DNA of 64,000 nucleotides from Campylobacteraceae bacterium (lineage in GTDB: Bacteria > Campylobacterota > Campylobacteria > Campylobacterales > Sulfurovaceae), in assembly GCA_027014605.1 (NCBI GenBank), contig JALWDJ010000071.1, positions 1 to 64,000 on the forward strand. Reading direction: 5' to 3'. How positions within the stretch are numbered: the stretch's first letter is position 1; each line of letters starts with the position of its first letter. Positions 9,681 through 18,977 of the stretch are shown here, in pieces. The position numbers and the translations under genes are program-made. The notes under the pieces were generated by a model, which saw only the letters and a program-made list of their open reading frames with translations, ran no database searches and was not told the DNA's origin.

Positions 9681-10163
9681 ATGAGAAAGATATTTATACT
9701 ATTAGCCATCTTATCTAATTTTATTTTAGCTGATAAAATAAAACCTAGAGTTATACATGTACATGATAATGTATATAGAAATAGTGGTGGATATAGTAGA
9801 AGTTATAGAAGAGACTCACTAGGAATATCTAGTATAGAAGCAAGTTCTCAAGCTACAGTAGATGTTATATCAATAGCTACACTAGAAGGTACATCTCAAG
9901 CAATAAGTGGTGAAAAAAGAGAAACACCAACAAAAGATAGAGCTAGATATTATAAATCTATAAGTTTTTTAAAAAATAATAGAGATACAATTATGGAAGA
10001 TATATCAAAAGGAAATGGAGAACATCTTGCTACTCTACTAAAATTAATGAAATTAAAAAGAGATAGTAAGAGTCTATCTAAAATTCAGATGAATTTTAAT
10101 ACACTATTAACACTAAATGGTATAGATTTTATATATAAACTTGAAAACCTAAATAACTCTTAA
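9681..10163 (+). CDS. Exported DUF3015-like protein
   Basis: A 160-residue protein with a clear signal peptide (hydrophobic 4-16, cleavage near LAD). The mature N-terminus is rich in Tyr, Ser and Arg. The C-terminal half, with GTSQAISGE near 80 and then a helix [17 protein letters not shown] near 118-134, follows the layout of DUF3015 proteins (a GTSG-type segment followed by MARGxGExLxxLAxLM). The function of that family is unknown. Ribosome binding site AAAGGGGAAG precedes ATG 9681. It overlaps the end of the convergent histidine kinase gene by 4 bases. DUF3015 membership is a pattern match, not a search result. Confidence 0.6.
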   Translation: MRKIFILLAILSNFILADKIKPRVIHVHDNVYRNSGGYSRSYRRDSLGISSIEASSQATVDVISIATLEGTSQAISGEKRETPTKDRARYYKSISFLKNNRDTIMEDISKGNGEHLATLLKLMKLKRDSKSLSKIQMNFNTLLTLNGIDFIYKLENLNNS

Positions 10164-13075
10164 ACTCTCTTTTCTAGTTTTATAATAATACTATTTTTAT
10201 GTTTTTTTATATATATAATATATCTCTCTAATTCATTAACTAATCTATTATAATCAATATTTTTATTCTCTTTAATTCCATACTCTATCTCATTACATAA
10301 CTCTCCAATCTTATAAAACTTCAATGCTAATGCTATCCCTCTTAGAGCATGAGAACTCTGATATATAACCTGTTCATCTCTAATATCAACAGCTGGAATT
10401 AAATTTTGCAAATTTCGTATTGAATTTTCAATAAATGAGTTAAATAGTTTTATAATAATTGGTGTACTAAAATTCATACTCTTCTTAGCATTTAAAAGAG
10501 ACTCTACAAATATATCATCATTAAGCAAAACCTCATCTTTTTTAAATTTTTTAGCGTTTATCATATCTCTCTTCACCATTTTCTCTTTAATATCTTTTTC
10601 CATATATTGATATTTATTTAAAATAGCCTCTAACTCTTTAATATCTATTGGTTTACTAAGATAGTTATCCATTCCTTCAGATAGATATAACTCCTTATCA
10701 CCCTCTAGAGCATTTGCTGTTAAAGCTATAATTGGAGTATCTACTCCTCTTTCTCTTAAAATCTTGGTAGCCTCAATTCCATTCATAACAGGCATATTTA
10801 TATCCATAAATATAATAGTATACATATTATTCTCTTCAATTTTCTCTATAGCCTCTACACCATTAAGTGCAAAATCTGGCTCTATACCAAAACTATTAAA
10901 CATCTCCTCAATTAATATACGGTTCATCTCATAATCTTCTACAATTAAGACTTTTAAATTACCCTCTTCCATACTCCTATGAGATATTGGCAGAGTAATA
11001 TTTTTATCCTCTGATATAGTAAAGTTTAATATTGCATTATATAAAATGGATGGTGCTTCATCATAAAATCCAATATGATATAAAATATCCTCTTGCCTTG
11101 CTAACATAAATGCCTCTTTGCTATCATCTATTAATATTACTTTAGATGATATATTGTAAATTGGCTTATATTGACGATAGTTAAATGTAATAATTATACT
11201 ATCTTTATAGTCTCCACATAATAAATCTTCAAAAGAGCCTGTTATAACTTCAAGTCTGAAATGTTTAAGATGAGTTAATACATGATTATATATCTCCCCA
11301 TCATAGTCTAACAGATATATGGGTGCAGAATTTACTTGACTAGCTAGAGTTGGAGTTGAATTACACTTCTCTACATCAAGCTCAAAAAAGAAACTACTCC
11401 CCTCCCCCTCTTTACTTTTAACTTGAAGTTCACTTCCCATAAGCTTACATAGTGAAGCACTAATAGTAAGTCCTAAACCTGTTCCTCCAAAGTTTCTAGT
11501 TGTACTACTATCTGCTTGAATAAAAGATTTAAAAATACTATCTAATCTATTTTTTGGAATACCAATTCCTGTATCATTGACTAGAAAGAGAATTTTTTCT
11601 CTCTGCTCATCTGAAGAAACCAATTTAACTGACATATCAACAGTTCCACCATCTGATGTAAATTTAATAGCATTGTTTACTAAATTAGTAAGTATCTGAA
11701 CTACACGAAGTCTATCCATAATTAGACATTCACTAATAGAGGCATCTACATTTACTATAAATGAGATATTTTTTTTTGTTGCAATAGATTTGAAAATACT
11801 CATAGCACTTCTTAAATCTATAAATGGATTAGTTGGAATTAAATCTAACTCTAAATGTCCACTCTCTATTTTAGAAAAATCTAATATATCATTTACAATA
11901 TCTAATAATAAATTGGTAGAGTTTTTAATATACTCTGTAAATTGTCTCTGTTTTGGGTCTAGGTTACTCTTAAAGAGTAAATCTGTAAATCCAATAATCC
12001 CATTCATAGGAGTTCTAATTTCATGACTCATATTTGCCATAAACTCTGATTTTGCCCTCTCTGAAGCTATTGCCATCTCTCTAGCATGTTCTAATTCTGT
12101 AATATCTGTAAAGTTTACAATCAAAAGATTTTCATCCTCAAACTCAATAGCTTTAATATGAACAGAGTATATTCTCTCAAACTCAAACTTATCTTTTATA
12201 ATCACTTTATGTGTTTTTTGAGGTTCTTTAAAAACTAATTCACTCCAATGTTCATCTGCTGATATCTGTTTTAAATATCCCTCCTTTTCTATAAAAAGTT
12301 CAGATATGTACTTATGTTCTGCTTTAAAAAACTCTATAGATGAAAATCCAAATATATCTAAAAACTTTTGATTAACCTCAATAACACCTAACTCTTTAGT
12401 CGTAGTAAAGACAATATTTTCTTGATTATTAAATATCATCTTACTATACTTCTCTTCTCTTTTTAGCCTGTTTTCTATCTCTACTCTATTTGTAATATTA
12501 TTCCTAATTGCAATATACTCAATAATATTACCCTTAATATCAACAAGAGGAAATATAGTAGCATATACATAATATGTCCTACCATCTTTTGCTCTATTTT
12601 TAAACTCCCCCTTCCATATCTCTTTAGCCTTTATAGTCTCCCACAACTCCTTAAATAACTCATTTGAAACATCTGGATGTCTAATAATATTATGAGATTT
12701 TCCAATAATTTCCTCTCTGGAGTAGCCAGATATTTTAATAAACTCATCATTAGCATAGGTAATAATACCCTCTGTATCTGTTTTGGATACTAAATAACTA
12801 GCATCAATAGCCTCTGTATATTGTTGAAAAATAAGCTTCTTTTCTCCTATTTCATCTTTTAAAGATAGATTATACTCTTCAATTGTCTCATAGGCTTCTG
12901 TTAACTCATCAGAGTTAATCTTAATGGTATGTTCTAAAAATCTCTTTTCACTATGAAAAGCCTCATAAGCCTCGTCCACACGATTAATAAAATCTCTCAT
13001 ATTTAGCTCAAGAGTATTAATATCAAAATTTTTACCAAAAGCGTGTTTTATCTGCCTCCTTAATAGTCTATTCAT
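10160..13075 (-). CDS. Hybrid sensor histidine kinase (PAS-PAS-HisKA-HATPase-REC-HPt)
   Basis: A large cytoplasmic phosphorelay kinase without membrane helices. Order (residues from ATG): coiled coil 30-85, an Aer-like PAS domain 90-200 with [13 protein letters not shown], a second PAS about 210-330, HisKA with H-box [15 protein letters not shown] (His351), HATPase with NDTGIGIP and GGTGLGL, a degenerate receiver-like segment, a true receiver ([11 protein letters not shown]; phospho-Asp in [10 protein letters not shown]), and a C-terminal HPt-like helix bundle with SSHALRGIA. The start is ATG 13075, 6 bases after GAGGA; a TTG at 13081 would leave no spacing. It lies directly downstream of the FIST gene, whose product is a likely input. 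No output regulator is adjacent. Confidence 0.9.
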   Translation of the reverse strand: MNRLLRRQIKHAFGKNFDINTLELNMRDFINRVDEAYEAFHSEKRFLEHTIKINSDELTEAYETIEEYNLSLKDEIGEKKLIFQQYTEAIDASYLVSKTDTEGIITYANDEFIKISGYSREEIIGKSHNIIRHPDVSNELFKELWETIKAKEIWKGEFKNRAKDGRTYYVYATIFPLVDIKGNIIEYIAIRNNITNRVEIENRLKREEKYSKMIFNNQENIVFTTTKELGVIEVNQKFLDIFGFSSIEFFKAEHKYISELFIEKEGYLKQISADEHWSELVFKEPQKTHKVIIKDKFEFERIYSVHIKAIEFEDENLLIVNFTDITELEHAREMAIASERAKSEFMANMSHEIRTPMNGIIGFTDLLFKSNLDPKQRQFTEYIKNSTNLLLDIVNDILDFSKIESGHLELDLIPTNPFIDLRSAMSIFKSIATKKNISFIVNVDASISECLIMDRLRVVQILTNLVNNAIKFTSDGGTVDMSVKLVSSDEQREKILFLVNDTGIGIPKNRLDSIFKSFIQADSSTTRNFGGTGLGLTISASLCKLMGSELQVKSKEGEGSSFFFELDVEKCNSTPTLASQVNSAPIYLLDYDGEIYNHVLTHLKHFRLEVITGSFEDLLCGDYKDSIIITFNYRQYKPIYNISSKVILIDDSKEAFMLARQEDILYHIGFYDEAPSILYNAILNFTISEDKNITLPISHRSMEEGNLKVLIVEDYEMNRILIEEMFNSFGIEPDFALNGVEAIEKIEENNMYTIIFMDINMPVMNGIEATKILRERGVDTPIIALTANALEGDKELYLSEGMDNYLSKPIDIKELEAILNKYQYMEKDIKEKMVKRDMINAKKFKKDEVLLNDDIFVESLLNAKKSMNFSTPIIIKLFNSFIENSIRNLQNLIPAVDIRDEQVIYQSSHALRGIALALKFYKIGELCNEIEYGIKENKNIDYNRLVNELERYIIYIKKHKNSIIIKLEKRV

Positions 13076-13077
13076 TA

Positions 13078-14208
13078 TCAATCCTCATATATAACTGTAA
13101 TAGTCATAGTTTGATTATGCAAATTACACGAGAGCAAATTATCCGAAAATGGAGCTATTTCACCATAAGAGTAAAAACCTGCTAACTCTACACTAACACC
13201 TAAATTATCTGATATGACCTCTAACTCCTCCTCTATTAACTGTTTTAAAACAACTCTTCTACCTATACAACTTACAACTATAGCTAAAGCAGTATGATGA
13301 TTTATTTTTTTTATCTGATTTGATGCAACCATTGCACCATCAATTAAATTATCTATACTACCCTTCATAAGTCGTCCATGATAACCCTCTGGGACATCTC
13401 CTGCAAAAATTAAGGTACTACTCTTCTCATCAACTCCTATAACTGAACGAATTATAGAGTTATTAGAGTTAGGTACTTTTATACTAATTGGAAAATTTAA
13501 CGCACTCTCAAGAATAGATTTAGCATACTCTCCTAAATATTTTTTATATAACTCTAATGCAGATTTATTATCAATCTCATACACAATATTATCAATAGAT
13601 TTTGTAATCTTTCTTAATATTCCAAACTCCTTCCAACCAGAGTAACATCCACTCTCAATAGTTAAACTATCCCCATAAAATCCAACTGCTACAACTCTAT
13701 TTGATTTAGCAATTGAATTTACTCTAACTACACTCTTTTCAAACCTTAAATCATCTCCAGCTAACCCACCTGTAATTGTTATATTATTATTAACTGCTTC
13801 ATTTGCCCCCTTTACCAATGCTGAACCATTCATATTCAAGCCATCTGATAATAAAAAAATATGCTTTAATCTCTCTTTAGGAAGAAGAGAGACCAATTTT
13901 TTACTAACCTCTATTTGATTATCTACAAGACTAAAATCTTTTATAGCTACTCTTACACTTCCCTTACAAAAATCTATAGCCGTAGCTACTATTTTAGCTT
14001 CAGAAATACTATCTCCAATAATATTCCCTCCTGATGAACAACCCACAATATCAGCACTTGGATATAATTTTTTTAATTTTTTATATATCTCATCATCTTC
14101 AATAGCCTCTCTTGAACCAAAGATAAAAACAATATCACTATTACCAAATATACTCTTTTTTGTTATACTCCAACTACTATCTATATATTCAGCCTGTTCT
14201 ATTCTCAT
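13078..14208 (-). CDS. FIST sensory domain protein
   Basis: A 376-residue cytosolic protein made of FIST N and FIST C domains. The N part includes [25 protein letters not shown] and [12 protein letters not shown]; the C part has [27 protein letters not shown] and [17 protein letters not shown] domains are proposed sensors of small ligands, perhaps amino acids, and are often linked to chemotaxis, kinase or cyclic-di-GMP modules. Its stop codon lies 2 bases before the ATG of the hybrid kinase, so the pair is almost certainly one signalling unit: FIST sensing upstream, phosphorelay downstream. The ligand cannot be read from sequence. Confidence 0.9.
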   Translation of the reverse strand: MRIEQAEYIDSSWSITKKSIFGNSDIVFIFGSREAIEDDEIYKKLKKLYPSADIVGCSSGGNIIGDSISEAKIVATAIDFCKGSVRVAIKDFSLVDNQIEVSKKLVSLLPKERLKHIFLLSDGLNMNGSALVKGANEAVNNNITITGGLAGDDLRFEKSVVRVNSIAKSNRVVAVGFYGDSLTIESGCYSGWKEFGILRKITKSIDNIVYEIDNKSALELYKKYLGEYAKSILESALNFPISIKVPNSNNSIIRSVIGVDEKSSTLIFAGDVPEGYHGRLMKGSIDNLIDGAMVASNQIKKINHHTALAIVVSCIGRRVVLKQLIEEELEVISDNLGVSVELAGFYSYGEIAPFSDNLLSCNLHNQTMTITVIYED

Positions 14209-14350
14209 AACCTTTTCCTATATCTTATAAATTTTATTTTACTATATCATATTAAGCGTTAATATTTATTATAAAATAAAGTTGAATTAATTTTATATTT
14301 TAGTTTTTTTAAAAGTAAATAAATACTATAATTATAAAAAAGGAAAAATT

Positions 14351-14893
14351 ATGTCACAATTAAGTGAAAAAGATAAAAAAATGATTATTAATAGCATTCG
14401 AGAAGTTCCAGATTTTCCAAAAAAAGGTATTATTTTTAAAGATATTACAACTCTATTAAATAATAGAAAAGCACTAAATACTCTTATGAACCATCTTGAA
14501 GATAGATATAGAGATTATAATCTTGATTTTGTAGCAGGAATTGATGCAAGAGGATTTATATTTGGCTCTATCTTAGCAGATAGATTAAATATTGGTTTTG
14601 TTCCTATTAGAAAAAAAGGAAAACTCCCATATACAACCGTATCAGAAAAGTACTCTTTAGAATATGGATTTGATGAGGTTGAAGTACATATAGACGCTTT
14701 TAATAATATAGATGGGGCAAGAGTTCTTCTTATTGATGATTTAATAGCAACAGGTGGCACAGCAAAAGCTGCTTGTAACCTTATTAATAGAACTAGAGCT
14801 AACTGTGTAGAGTGTTGTTTTATTGCTGAATTATGTTTTTTAAATGGAAAAGATAGCATAAAAAGTCCTGTATATACTGTTTTAGAATTTTAG
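14351..14893 (+). CDS. apt: Adenine phosphoribosyltransferase
   Basis: A 180-residue cytosolic salvage enzyme converting adenine and PRPP to AMP. Family landmarks are [18 protein letters not shown] at 17-34, the ARGFIFG flexible loop near 65, and PRPP motif [17 protein letters not shown] near 125-141. Usual length. ATG 14351 follows AAAAAAGGAAAA. It is flanked upstream by the divergently transcribed FIST gene and downstream by the ankyrin gene 63 bases later. Confidence 0.96.
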   Translation: MSQLSEKDKKMIINSIREVPDFPKKGIIFKDITTLLNNRKALNTLMNHLEDRYRDYNLDFVAGIDARGFIFGSILADRLNIGFVPIRKKGKLPYTTVSEKYSLEYGFDEVEVHIDAFNNIDGARVLLIDDLIATGGTAKAACNLINRTRANCVECCFIAELCFLNGKDSIKSPVYTVLEF

Positions 14894-14956
14894 TTAGATA
14901 AATAAGAGAAAATAACTCTTTTTTATGCTATAAATATAGTAAAAAGGTAATTTTCA

Positions 14957-15571
14957 ATGGAAGAACTACTAGAAGCAATGCAAAGAGATAATCTTGTAAA
15001 AATTAAAGCTCTCTGTAAACAAGGGATAGATTTAACTCAACCAATTATTTTAGGAAGTGAATATGATTTAGAAGATTATGATGAGACATCTATTCTATTT
15101 TATGCAATAAGAAACGGTGTATCTATTGAGGCTATAGAGATTTTACTAGATTATGGTGTAGATATTAAGCAAATTGATGAAGATGGATTGAGTGCTATTG
15201 ATGTAGCTATTAAATTTAAAAGAGAAGATATAGTTGAACTATGTATTAATAAAGGATTAGATATAAATAAGACATCTCGTAAGAGTGGAATTACCCCTAT
15301 ACTACTAGCCTCTTGTTTTAATAATATACCAATGATAGAACTTCTCTTAAGACATAATGCAGATATTAACTTACTAGATAACTCTGGAATGAGTGCAAAA
15401 GATTATGCTAAAAAATTAGGACAGAAAAAGATGCTAGAGTTTTTAGATAAAAAAGGTGCTAAACATAATATCTATCAAGAGGAAAAAGTTATTATAAAAG
15501 AAGAGAAACCAAAATTTGATATGAGCAATAGAGAAAAGCCAACTGAAGATATGGGGTTTGATTTGATATAA
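14957..15571 (+). CDS. Ankyrin-repeat protein
   Basis: A 204-residue protein with about four ankyrin repeats. Landmarks are TSILFYAIRNG, ALD-type turns such as DGLSAIDVAIKFKREDIVELCINKG, GITPILLASCFNNIPMIELLLRH and NSGMSAKDYAKKLGQKKMLEFL. No signal peptide is visible, so it probably acts in the cytosol as a protein-binding scaffold; the partner is unknown. The C-terminal 40 residues are charged and likely disordered. The ATG has AAAAAGG upstream. Immediately after the stop begins the first copy of the 80-bp direct repeat that brackets the toxin-antitoxin island. Confidence 0.85.
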   Translation: MEELLEAMQRDNLVKIKALCKQGIDLTQPIILGSEYDLEDYDETSILFYAIRNGVSIEAIEILLDYGVDIKQIDEDGLSAIDVAIKFKREDIVELCINKGLDINKTSRKSGITPILLASCFNNIPMIELLLRHNADINLLDNSGMSAKDYAKKLGQKKMLEFLDKKGAKHNIYQEEKVIIKEEKPKFDMSNREKPTEDMGFDLI

Positions 15572-15573
15572 AG

Positions 15574-15652
15574 TGTTTAAATATATTAAAAATATTTCAA
15601 TTGTAATGTTTCTTGTAAAATAACAGACAGTTTATGTGTCTGTTATTTTGTA
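15574..15652. repeat. Direct repeat A bracketing the toxin-antitoxin island
   Basis: About 79 bp, nearly identical to 17233-17312 (differences: one indel, one C/T and one G/T), with weaker similarity continuing to about 15668. Both copies are in the same orientation, and their starts are 1659 bp apart. Each contains a strong terminator hairpin. This copy follows the ankyrin gene; the other precedes the Nim-like gene. Confidence 0.9.
15617..15649. terminator. Bidirectional terminator hairpin in repeat A
   Basis: Perfect 13-base arms AAAATAACAGACA and TGTCTGTTATTTT around a 7-base loop, with the A- and T-rich stem base typical of a bidirectional rho-independent terminator. It follows the ankyrin gene by 45 bases. 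Confidence 0.75.
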
Positions 15653-15681
15653 GTTTTTGGGGTATTTATTCAAGAAACAGC

Positions 15682-15716
15682 TTTACAATTAAGAATAAAT
15701 CTGATACAATTGATAT
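15682..15716 (+). promoter_or_regulatory. Sigma-70-type promoter placing the toxin start at +1
   Basis: TTTACA (15682-15687), 17 bases, then TACAAT (15705-15710). Only 6 bases separate the -10 box from the ATG at 15717, so transcription would begin at or within a base or two of the start codon. Confidence 0.6.
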
Positions 15717-16028
15717 ATGGCTAAGTCAAAAAAGAAAAATTATATTAAAGTAATTGATGAACAGTTTATAGTTCCTTATGACAAAGGTGGAGGAATTATA
15801 AAGTTTGAGGCATGGGAATATAAAAACAAAGTAGTAAAATACAATATGGTTTACATTAACAAAAATCTATTTTCAAATGATAATGGAAGAGTGATGGGGT
15901 ATGATAATAGTCATAATTTTCATCATAAACACTATTTTGGCGAAATTTCAGAACTTGATGATTTTATAAGTTATCAAGAGTTAGTTCAAAGATTTAAAAA
16001 CGACATAAAGGAGTTTGTAACATGGTAA
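15717..16028 (+). CDS. TumE-family toxin (DUF6516-like)
   Basis: A 103-residue protein matching the TumE/DUF6516 toxin layout: a first strand with DEQFIVPYDKGG, an EAWEYKNKVVKYNMVYINK hairpin, the conserved VMGYDNSHNFHHKHYFG block (residues about 60-76) rich in His and Asp, and a C-terminal helix FISYQELVQRFKNDI. Family members are the toxic partner of a small winged-helix antitoxin. There is no ribosome binding site, and the promoter puts +1 at the ATG, so translation looks leaderless. It overlaps the antitoxin by 7 bases. The biochemical target is not evident from sequence. The gene sits inside the repeat-bracketed island. Confidence 0.72.
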   Translation: MAKSKKKNYIKVIDEQFIVPYDKGGGIIKFEAWEYKNKVVKYNMVYINKNLFSNDNGRVMGYDNSHNFHHKHYFGEISELDDFISYQELVQRFKNDIKEFVTW

Positions 16029-16393
16029 ATATTCAAAATGGAACAATAGAGGATTTTTTTGATTCTGCATTGCAAACAGCCACACAGATTGATAAGGGCG
16101 AAAAAGTGACTCCCAAACATACAATTTGGATGGAAACGGATGATTTATTAAATATTCTAAAGCCACAAAGAACTAAACTAATACAATATCTTAAAAATAA
16201 AACTAAAATATATTATAGTGTGATACTTGATGAGCTTAAAAAATCACCATCAAGTTTAAATAAAGACTTAGAACTTTTATCTAAATATCAACTAATTGAT
16301 ATATTAAAAGAACCAAATGCTGGACATGGTATTAGAAAAGTTATAAAACCTTTATATTTAAATGAACAAATAGAATTTAGAGCAACTATATGA
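16022..16393 (+). CDS. TumA/HVO_A0114-type winged-helix antitoxin
   Basis: A 123-residue DNA-binding protein. The N-terminal 45 residues (FFDSALQTATQIDKGEKVTP) are the linker region seen in this antitoxin family. A winged-helix domain follows: LLNILKPQRTKLIQYLKNK, a recognition region with SSLNKDLELLSKYQLID, and a wing ending in GIRKVIKPLY. It should neutralise the TumE-like toxin and repress the operon. In contrast to the toxin it has a strong ribosome binding site (AAAGGAG, 8 bases before ATG 16022), which would favour antitoxin excess. It overlaps the toxin end by 7 bases. Confidence 0.75.
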   Translation: MVNIQNGTIEDFFDSALQTATQIDKGEKVTPKHTIWMETDDLLNILKPQRTKLIQYLKNKTKIYYSVILDELKKSPSSLNKDLELLSKYQLIDILKEPNAGHGIRKVIKPLYLNEQIEFRATI

Positions 16394-16418
16394 AAAATGG
16401 ATAACAAATCATAGGAGT

Positions 16419-16446
16419 GAATAAATGCCCAAGAGGGCATTTATTC
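16419..16446. repeat. Perfect inverted repeat between the two toxin-antitoxin pairs
   Basis: Twelve-base arms GAATAAATGCCC and GGGCATTTATTC around an AAGA loop. There is no T-run on either strand, so it is not a standard terminator. It may be an RNA-stabilising hairpin or an attenuator after the TumA gene. Confidence 0.7.
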
Positions 16447-16545
16447 GCCAGAGTCAACCAATATCATCAAAGTTAAATCTCCGTTTAATACTAAATTAAA
16501 TCTAAATTTGATACAATACAGAATCTTATTTAAAAGGTAGATTCA

Positions 16546-16818
16546 ATGTATTTAAGTCAAGATATAAAACCAATCAGTTACTTAAAAGCAAAAACGGCTG
16601 ATGTAATAAATAGTGTAAATGAAAATCAAAGAGCAATAATTATAACACAAAATGGCGAAGCAAAAGCAATTGTTCAAGATATTAGAAGTTATGAAAATTT
16701 AAAAAACTCTTTAAACTTATTAAAGTTAATCGTTCAAAGTGAAAATAATATTGAAAAAGGTAATATCATAAAACAAGAAGAGATGTTCAATAATTTAGAA
16801 CAGAGATTGTTTGGATAA
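16546..16818 (+). CDS. Phd/YefM-family antitoxin
   Basis: A 90-residue antitoxin. The N-terminal DNA-binding fold begins MYLSQDIKPISYLKAKTADVINSVNE, followed by the family signature RAIIITQNGEAKAIVQDI (about 28-45) and an acidic C-terminal tail likely to wrap the toxin. It would repress its own operon and neutralise the RelE-type protein encoded 5 bases downstream. A -10-like TACAAT at 16512-16517 and AAAAGG before the ATG provide expression signals. Confidence 0.85.
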   Translation: MYLSQDIKPISYLKAKTADVINSVNENQRAIIITQNGEAKAIVQDIRSYENLKNSLNLLKLIVQSENNIEKGNIIKQEEMFNNLEQRLFG

Positions 16819-16823
16819 GTTGA

Positions 16824-17153
16824 ATGAAAAAGTTTGAAGTAATATGGACAAAAAATGCTAAATTTGATTTAGAACAAATTATTGAATATATTAAAATTGA
16901 GAGTCAAGATGTGGCAAAAAAAATTTTTTTTCAAATAAAAAAAGAGTGCGAGAATTTATATTATTTTCCAGGGAGAAAACGAATTGTACCTGAGCTGCAA
17001 CAAATCGGTATCTTAAAATATAGAGAAATTATCTATAAAAGATGGAGAATAATATATAAAATTGATAATACAAAAGTTTATGTTTTGTTAGTAGCAGATT
17101 CGAGTAGAAATTTGGAAGATATACTATTTCAAAGATTACTCGATATGAAATAA
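16824..17153 (+). CDS. RelE/ParE-family toxin
   Basis: A 109-residue toxin of the RelE/ParE superfamily. Features are the opening EVIWTKNAKFDLEQIIEYIK, the GRKRIVPEL turn near 55-64, and the strand pair YREIIYKRWRIIYKI followed by VYVLLVADSSRN. The spread of basic residues fits either an mRNA interferase or a gyrase-type ParE; sequence alone does not decide. It is the second gene of the second toxin-antitoxin pair in the repeat-bracketed island, with a weak ribosome binding site, as expected for the toxin. Confidence 0.85.
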   Translation: MKKFEVIWTKNAKFDLEQIIEYIKIESQDVAKKIFFQIKKECENLYYFPGRKRIVPELQQIGILKYREIIYKRWRIIYKIDNTKVYVLLVADSSRNLEDILFQRLLDMK

Positions 17154-17232
17154 TAATGATAGTGATTGCTATATTATATATGGGAAGGAGACAAAAAAGA
17201 AACATTTATTATTTAAGTATTTTAATATTAAA

Positions 17233-17312
17233 TGTTTAAATATATTAAAAATATTTTAAATTGTAATGTTTCTTGTAAAATAACAGACATTTTATGTGTC
17301 TGTTATTTTGTA
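17233..17312. repeat. Direct repeat B bracketing the toxin-antitoxin island
   Basis: Second copy of the 80-bp repeat at 15574-15652, same orientation, about 95% identical over the core. It lies between the RelE-type toxin and the Nim-like gene. The interval 15653-17232 holds exactly the two toxin-antitoxin pairs. Confidence 0.9.
17277..17309. terminator. Bidirectional terminator hairpin in repeat B
   Basis: Same 13-base arms as in repeat A (AAAATAACAGACA and TGTCTGTTATTTT) with a one-base loop difference. It ends transcription from the toxin-antitoxin pair before the Nim-like gene. Confidence 0.7.
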
Positions 17313-17377
17313 ATATTTAGGGTGTTTGTGTTATAGTGTTCCTTGAATCAATAGTTAGCCCAAGGAGAAAATAAACA

Positions 17378-17974
17378 TTGAAACAAATATTTGAAATAAC
17401 AGATAAAGAGACAATGAACCAAATATTAGACAATGCAGAATATGGAACTCTTGCTCTTTGTCATAATAATCAACCATATAGTTTAGCTATAAATTTTGTT
17501 AGAGTTGAAAATATTTTATACTTTCATGGAAGCTTGAAAGGTAAAAAGATAGATATTTTAAAAGGAAATCCATATGCTTCTTTTTCAGTTGTTGAAGCAT
17601 ACTCTATGATACAGTCATATTTTAGTTCAAAAGATAATCTTGCTTGTCCAGCAACACAATTTTTTAAATCTGTTATAATTGATGGAAAAATTGAGTTTGT
17701 TGAAAATTATGATGAAAAAGTTATAGCACTTTCAAAACTTATGGGAAAACTTCAACCAGAAGGAAAATATAAAGCTTTATCAGATGAAGCTTATCAAAAA
17801 GTTATCAATGCAACAGGAATATTTAAACTTAAAATAAAAGATATAAGAGCCAAATTTAAATTTGGGCAACATTTGAACAAAGATAGATTTGAAATGATTA
17901 TAAAACATTTAGAAGATAGAGGAGAAGAGATAGATATAGCTACAATTAAATTAATGAAAAGCTTAAAGGGCTAA
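17378..17974 (+). CDS. Pyridoxamine 5'-phosphate oxidase family (Nim-like) flavoprotein
   Basis: A 198-residue split-barrel FMN-binding protein of the group that includes nitroimidazole-resistance (Nim) proteins. Landmarks are YGTLALCHNNQPYSLAINFV (21-40), ILYFHGSLKGKKIDIL near 49-64, NPYASFSVV and the YFSSKDN to IIDGKIEFV segment. It probably binds FMN or haem and reduces a small molecule in the cytosol; the substrate is unknown. TTG 17378 is the start, with AAGGAG 9 bases upstream. It lies just outside the right repeat of the toxin-antitoxin island; whether it belongs to the island's history is unclear. Confidence 0.82.
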   Translation: MKQIFEITDKETMNQILDNAEYGTLALCHNNQPYSLAINFVRVENILYFHGSLKGKKIDILKGNPYASFSVVEAYSMIQSYFSSKDNLACPATQFFKSVIIDGKIEFVENYDEKVIALSKLMGKLQPEGKYKALSDEAYQKVINATGIFKLKIKDIRAKFKFGQHLNKDRFEMIIKHLEDRGEEIDIATIKLMKSLKG

Positions 17975-18088
17975 CAAATATTTCTCAACTCAATTGTTCA
18001 TGGAGTGGAGTATCAAAGTTACATCTGTTTTGTGCTAGTTTTGGTAACTCTCCAAGCTTTAAAAAAAATAAAAATAAGGAATTCTTAA

Positions 18089-18880
18089 ATGAAAAAAAAA
18101 CTATTTACAATCTTTGGTAACCCTGTAAACCACTCCAAATCTCCACTTATGCACAATCTAGCATTTAAAGGTTTAAATTATAGTGGTTGTTATACAAGAT
18201 ATAGATTAGAAGATGGCTCTAAGCTTAGAGATAAATTTTTTGAGCTAGATATAACTGGAGCAAATATTACAGTTCCACATAAAGAGATAGCCTTTGAGAT
18301 TTGTGATGAGCTTGATGAGTTTGCAAAGAGAGTTAGAGCTGTTAATACTATTGTAAGAAGAGGAGATAAACTCTATGGATATAATAGTGATGCTTTAGGC
18401 TTTTTAAAAGCTATAGAGGAGTTTAAAGGCTCAAAGAGAGTTCTATTTTTAGGTGCAGGTGGTACAGCTAAAGCTACATCTATTATATTAAAAGATGCAG
18501 GTTATGAGGTTACTATCTTAAATAGAAGTGCTAAGAGATTAGAGCAGTATCCTAATTTTAAAACATACACTTTTGAGAGTTTTAAGCTAGAAGATGATTA
18601 TAACCTTATTGTTAATATGACATCAGCAGGACTGAAAGATGAGTCACTCCCCTGCCCTATTAATATATTAGAGACTCTTATTAGCAGTGCTAAAGCTTTT
18701 ATTGATGTTATCTATGGAAAAGAGACTCCATTTTTAAAGTTTGCAAAACAGCACAATATACCAACAAAAGATGGAAGTGATATGCTACTCTATCAAGGTA
18801 TAATAGCATTTGAGAAGTTTACTAATAACAGATTTACATTTAAAGAGATAGAGCAATATATGAAAAAAGCATTCTATTAA
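18089..18880 (+). CDS. aroE: Shikimate dehydrogenase
   Basis: A 263-residue NADPH-dependent enzyme of the chorismate pathway reducing 3-dehydroshikimate. N-terminal FGNPVNHSKSPLMHN binds shikimate (Ser-x-Ser); ANITVPHKE carries the catalytic Lys near residue 67; VLFLGAGGTAKA near 120 is the nucleotide-binding glycine loop; GSDMLLYQG near 230 is the C-terminal signature. Usual length. ATG 18089 follows ATAAGGA. About 110 bases of non-coding sequence separate it from the Nim-like gene. Confidence 0.96.
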   Translation: MKKKLFTIFGNPVNHSKSPLMHNLAFKGLNYSGCYTRYRLEDGSKLRDKFFELDITGANITVPHKEIAFEICDELDEFAKRVRAVNTIVRRGDKLYGYNSDALGFLKAIEEFKGSKRVLFLGAGGTAKATSIILKDAGYEVTILNRSAKRLEQYPNFKTYTFESFKLEDDYNLIVNMTSAGLKDESLPCPINILETLISSAKAFIDVIYGKETPFLKFAKQHNIPTKDGSDMLLYQGIIAFEKFTNNRFTFKEIEQYMKKAFY

Positions 18881-18977
18881 GTGACTTTATACTATAATTT
18901 CTAAATTTTCTATAACATTTAATTGTTATAGACATTAAAATAAAATATAAACTCATCTGTTTAAGGAACATTCGATA

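Noticed and set aside
14515-14859. Long antisense frame inside apt
   Set aside because: It is a shadow of the coding frame: no ribosome binding site, low-complexity Ser/Leu composition, and apt is clearly real.
16396-16500. Integron attC-like site between the toxin-antitoxin pairs (TAACAAAT after a stop codon and GTTAAAT further on)
   Set aside because: The outer boxes do not pair with each other, flanks of the central stem are not complementary, and no integrase gene is present.
17156-17242. 28-codon hydrophobic frame after the RelE-type toxin
   Set aside because: No ribosome binding site, and its end runs into the direct repeat; probably chance in AT-rich DNA.
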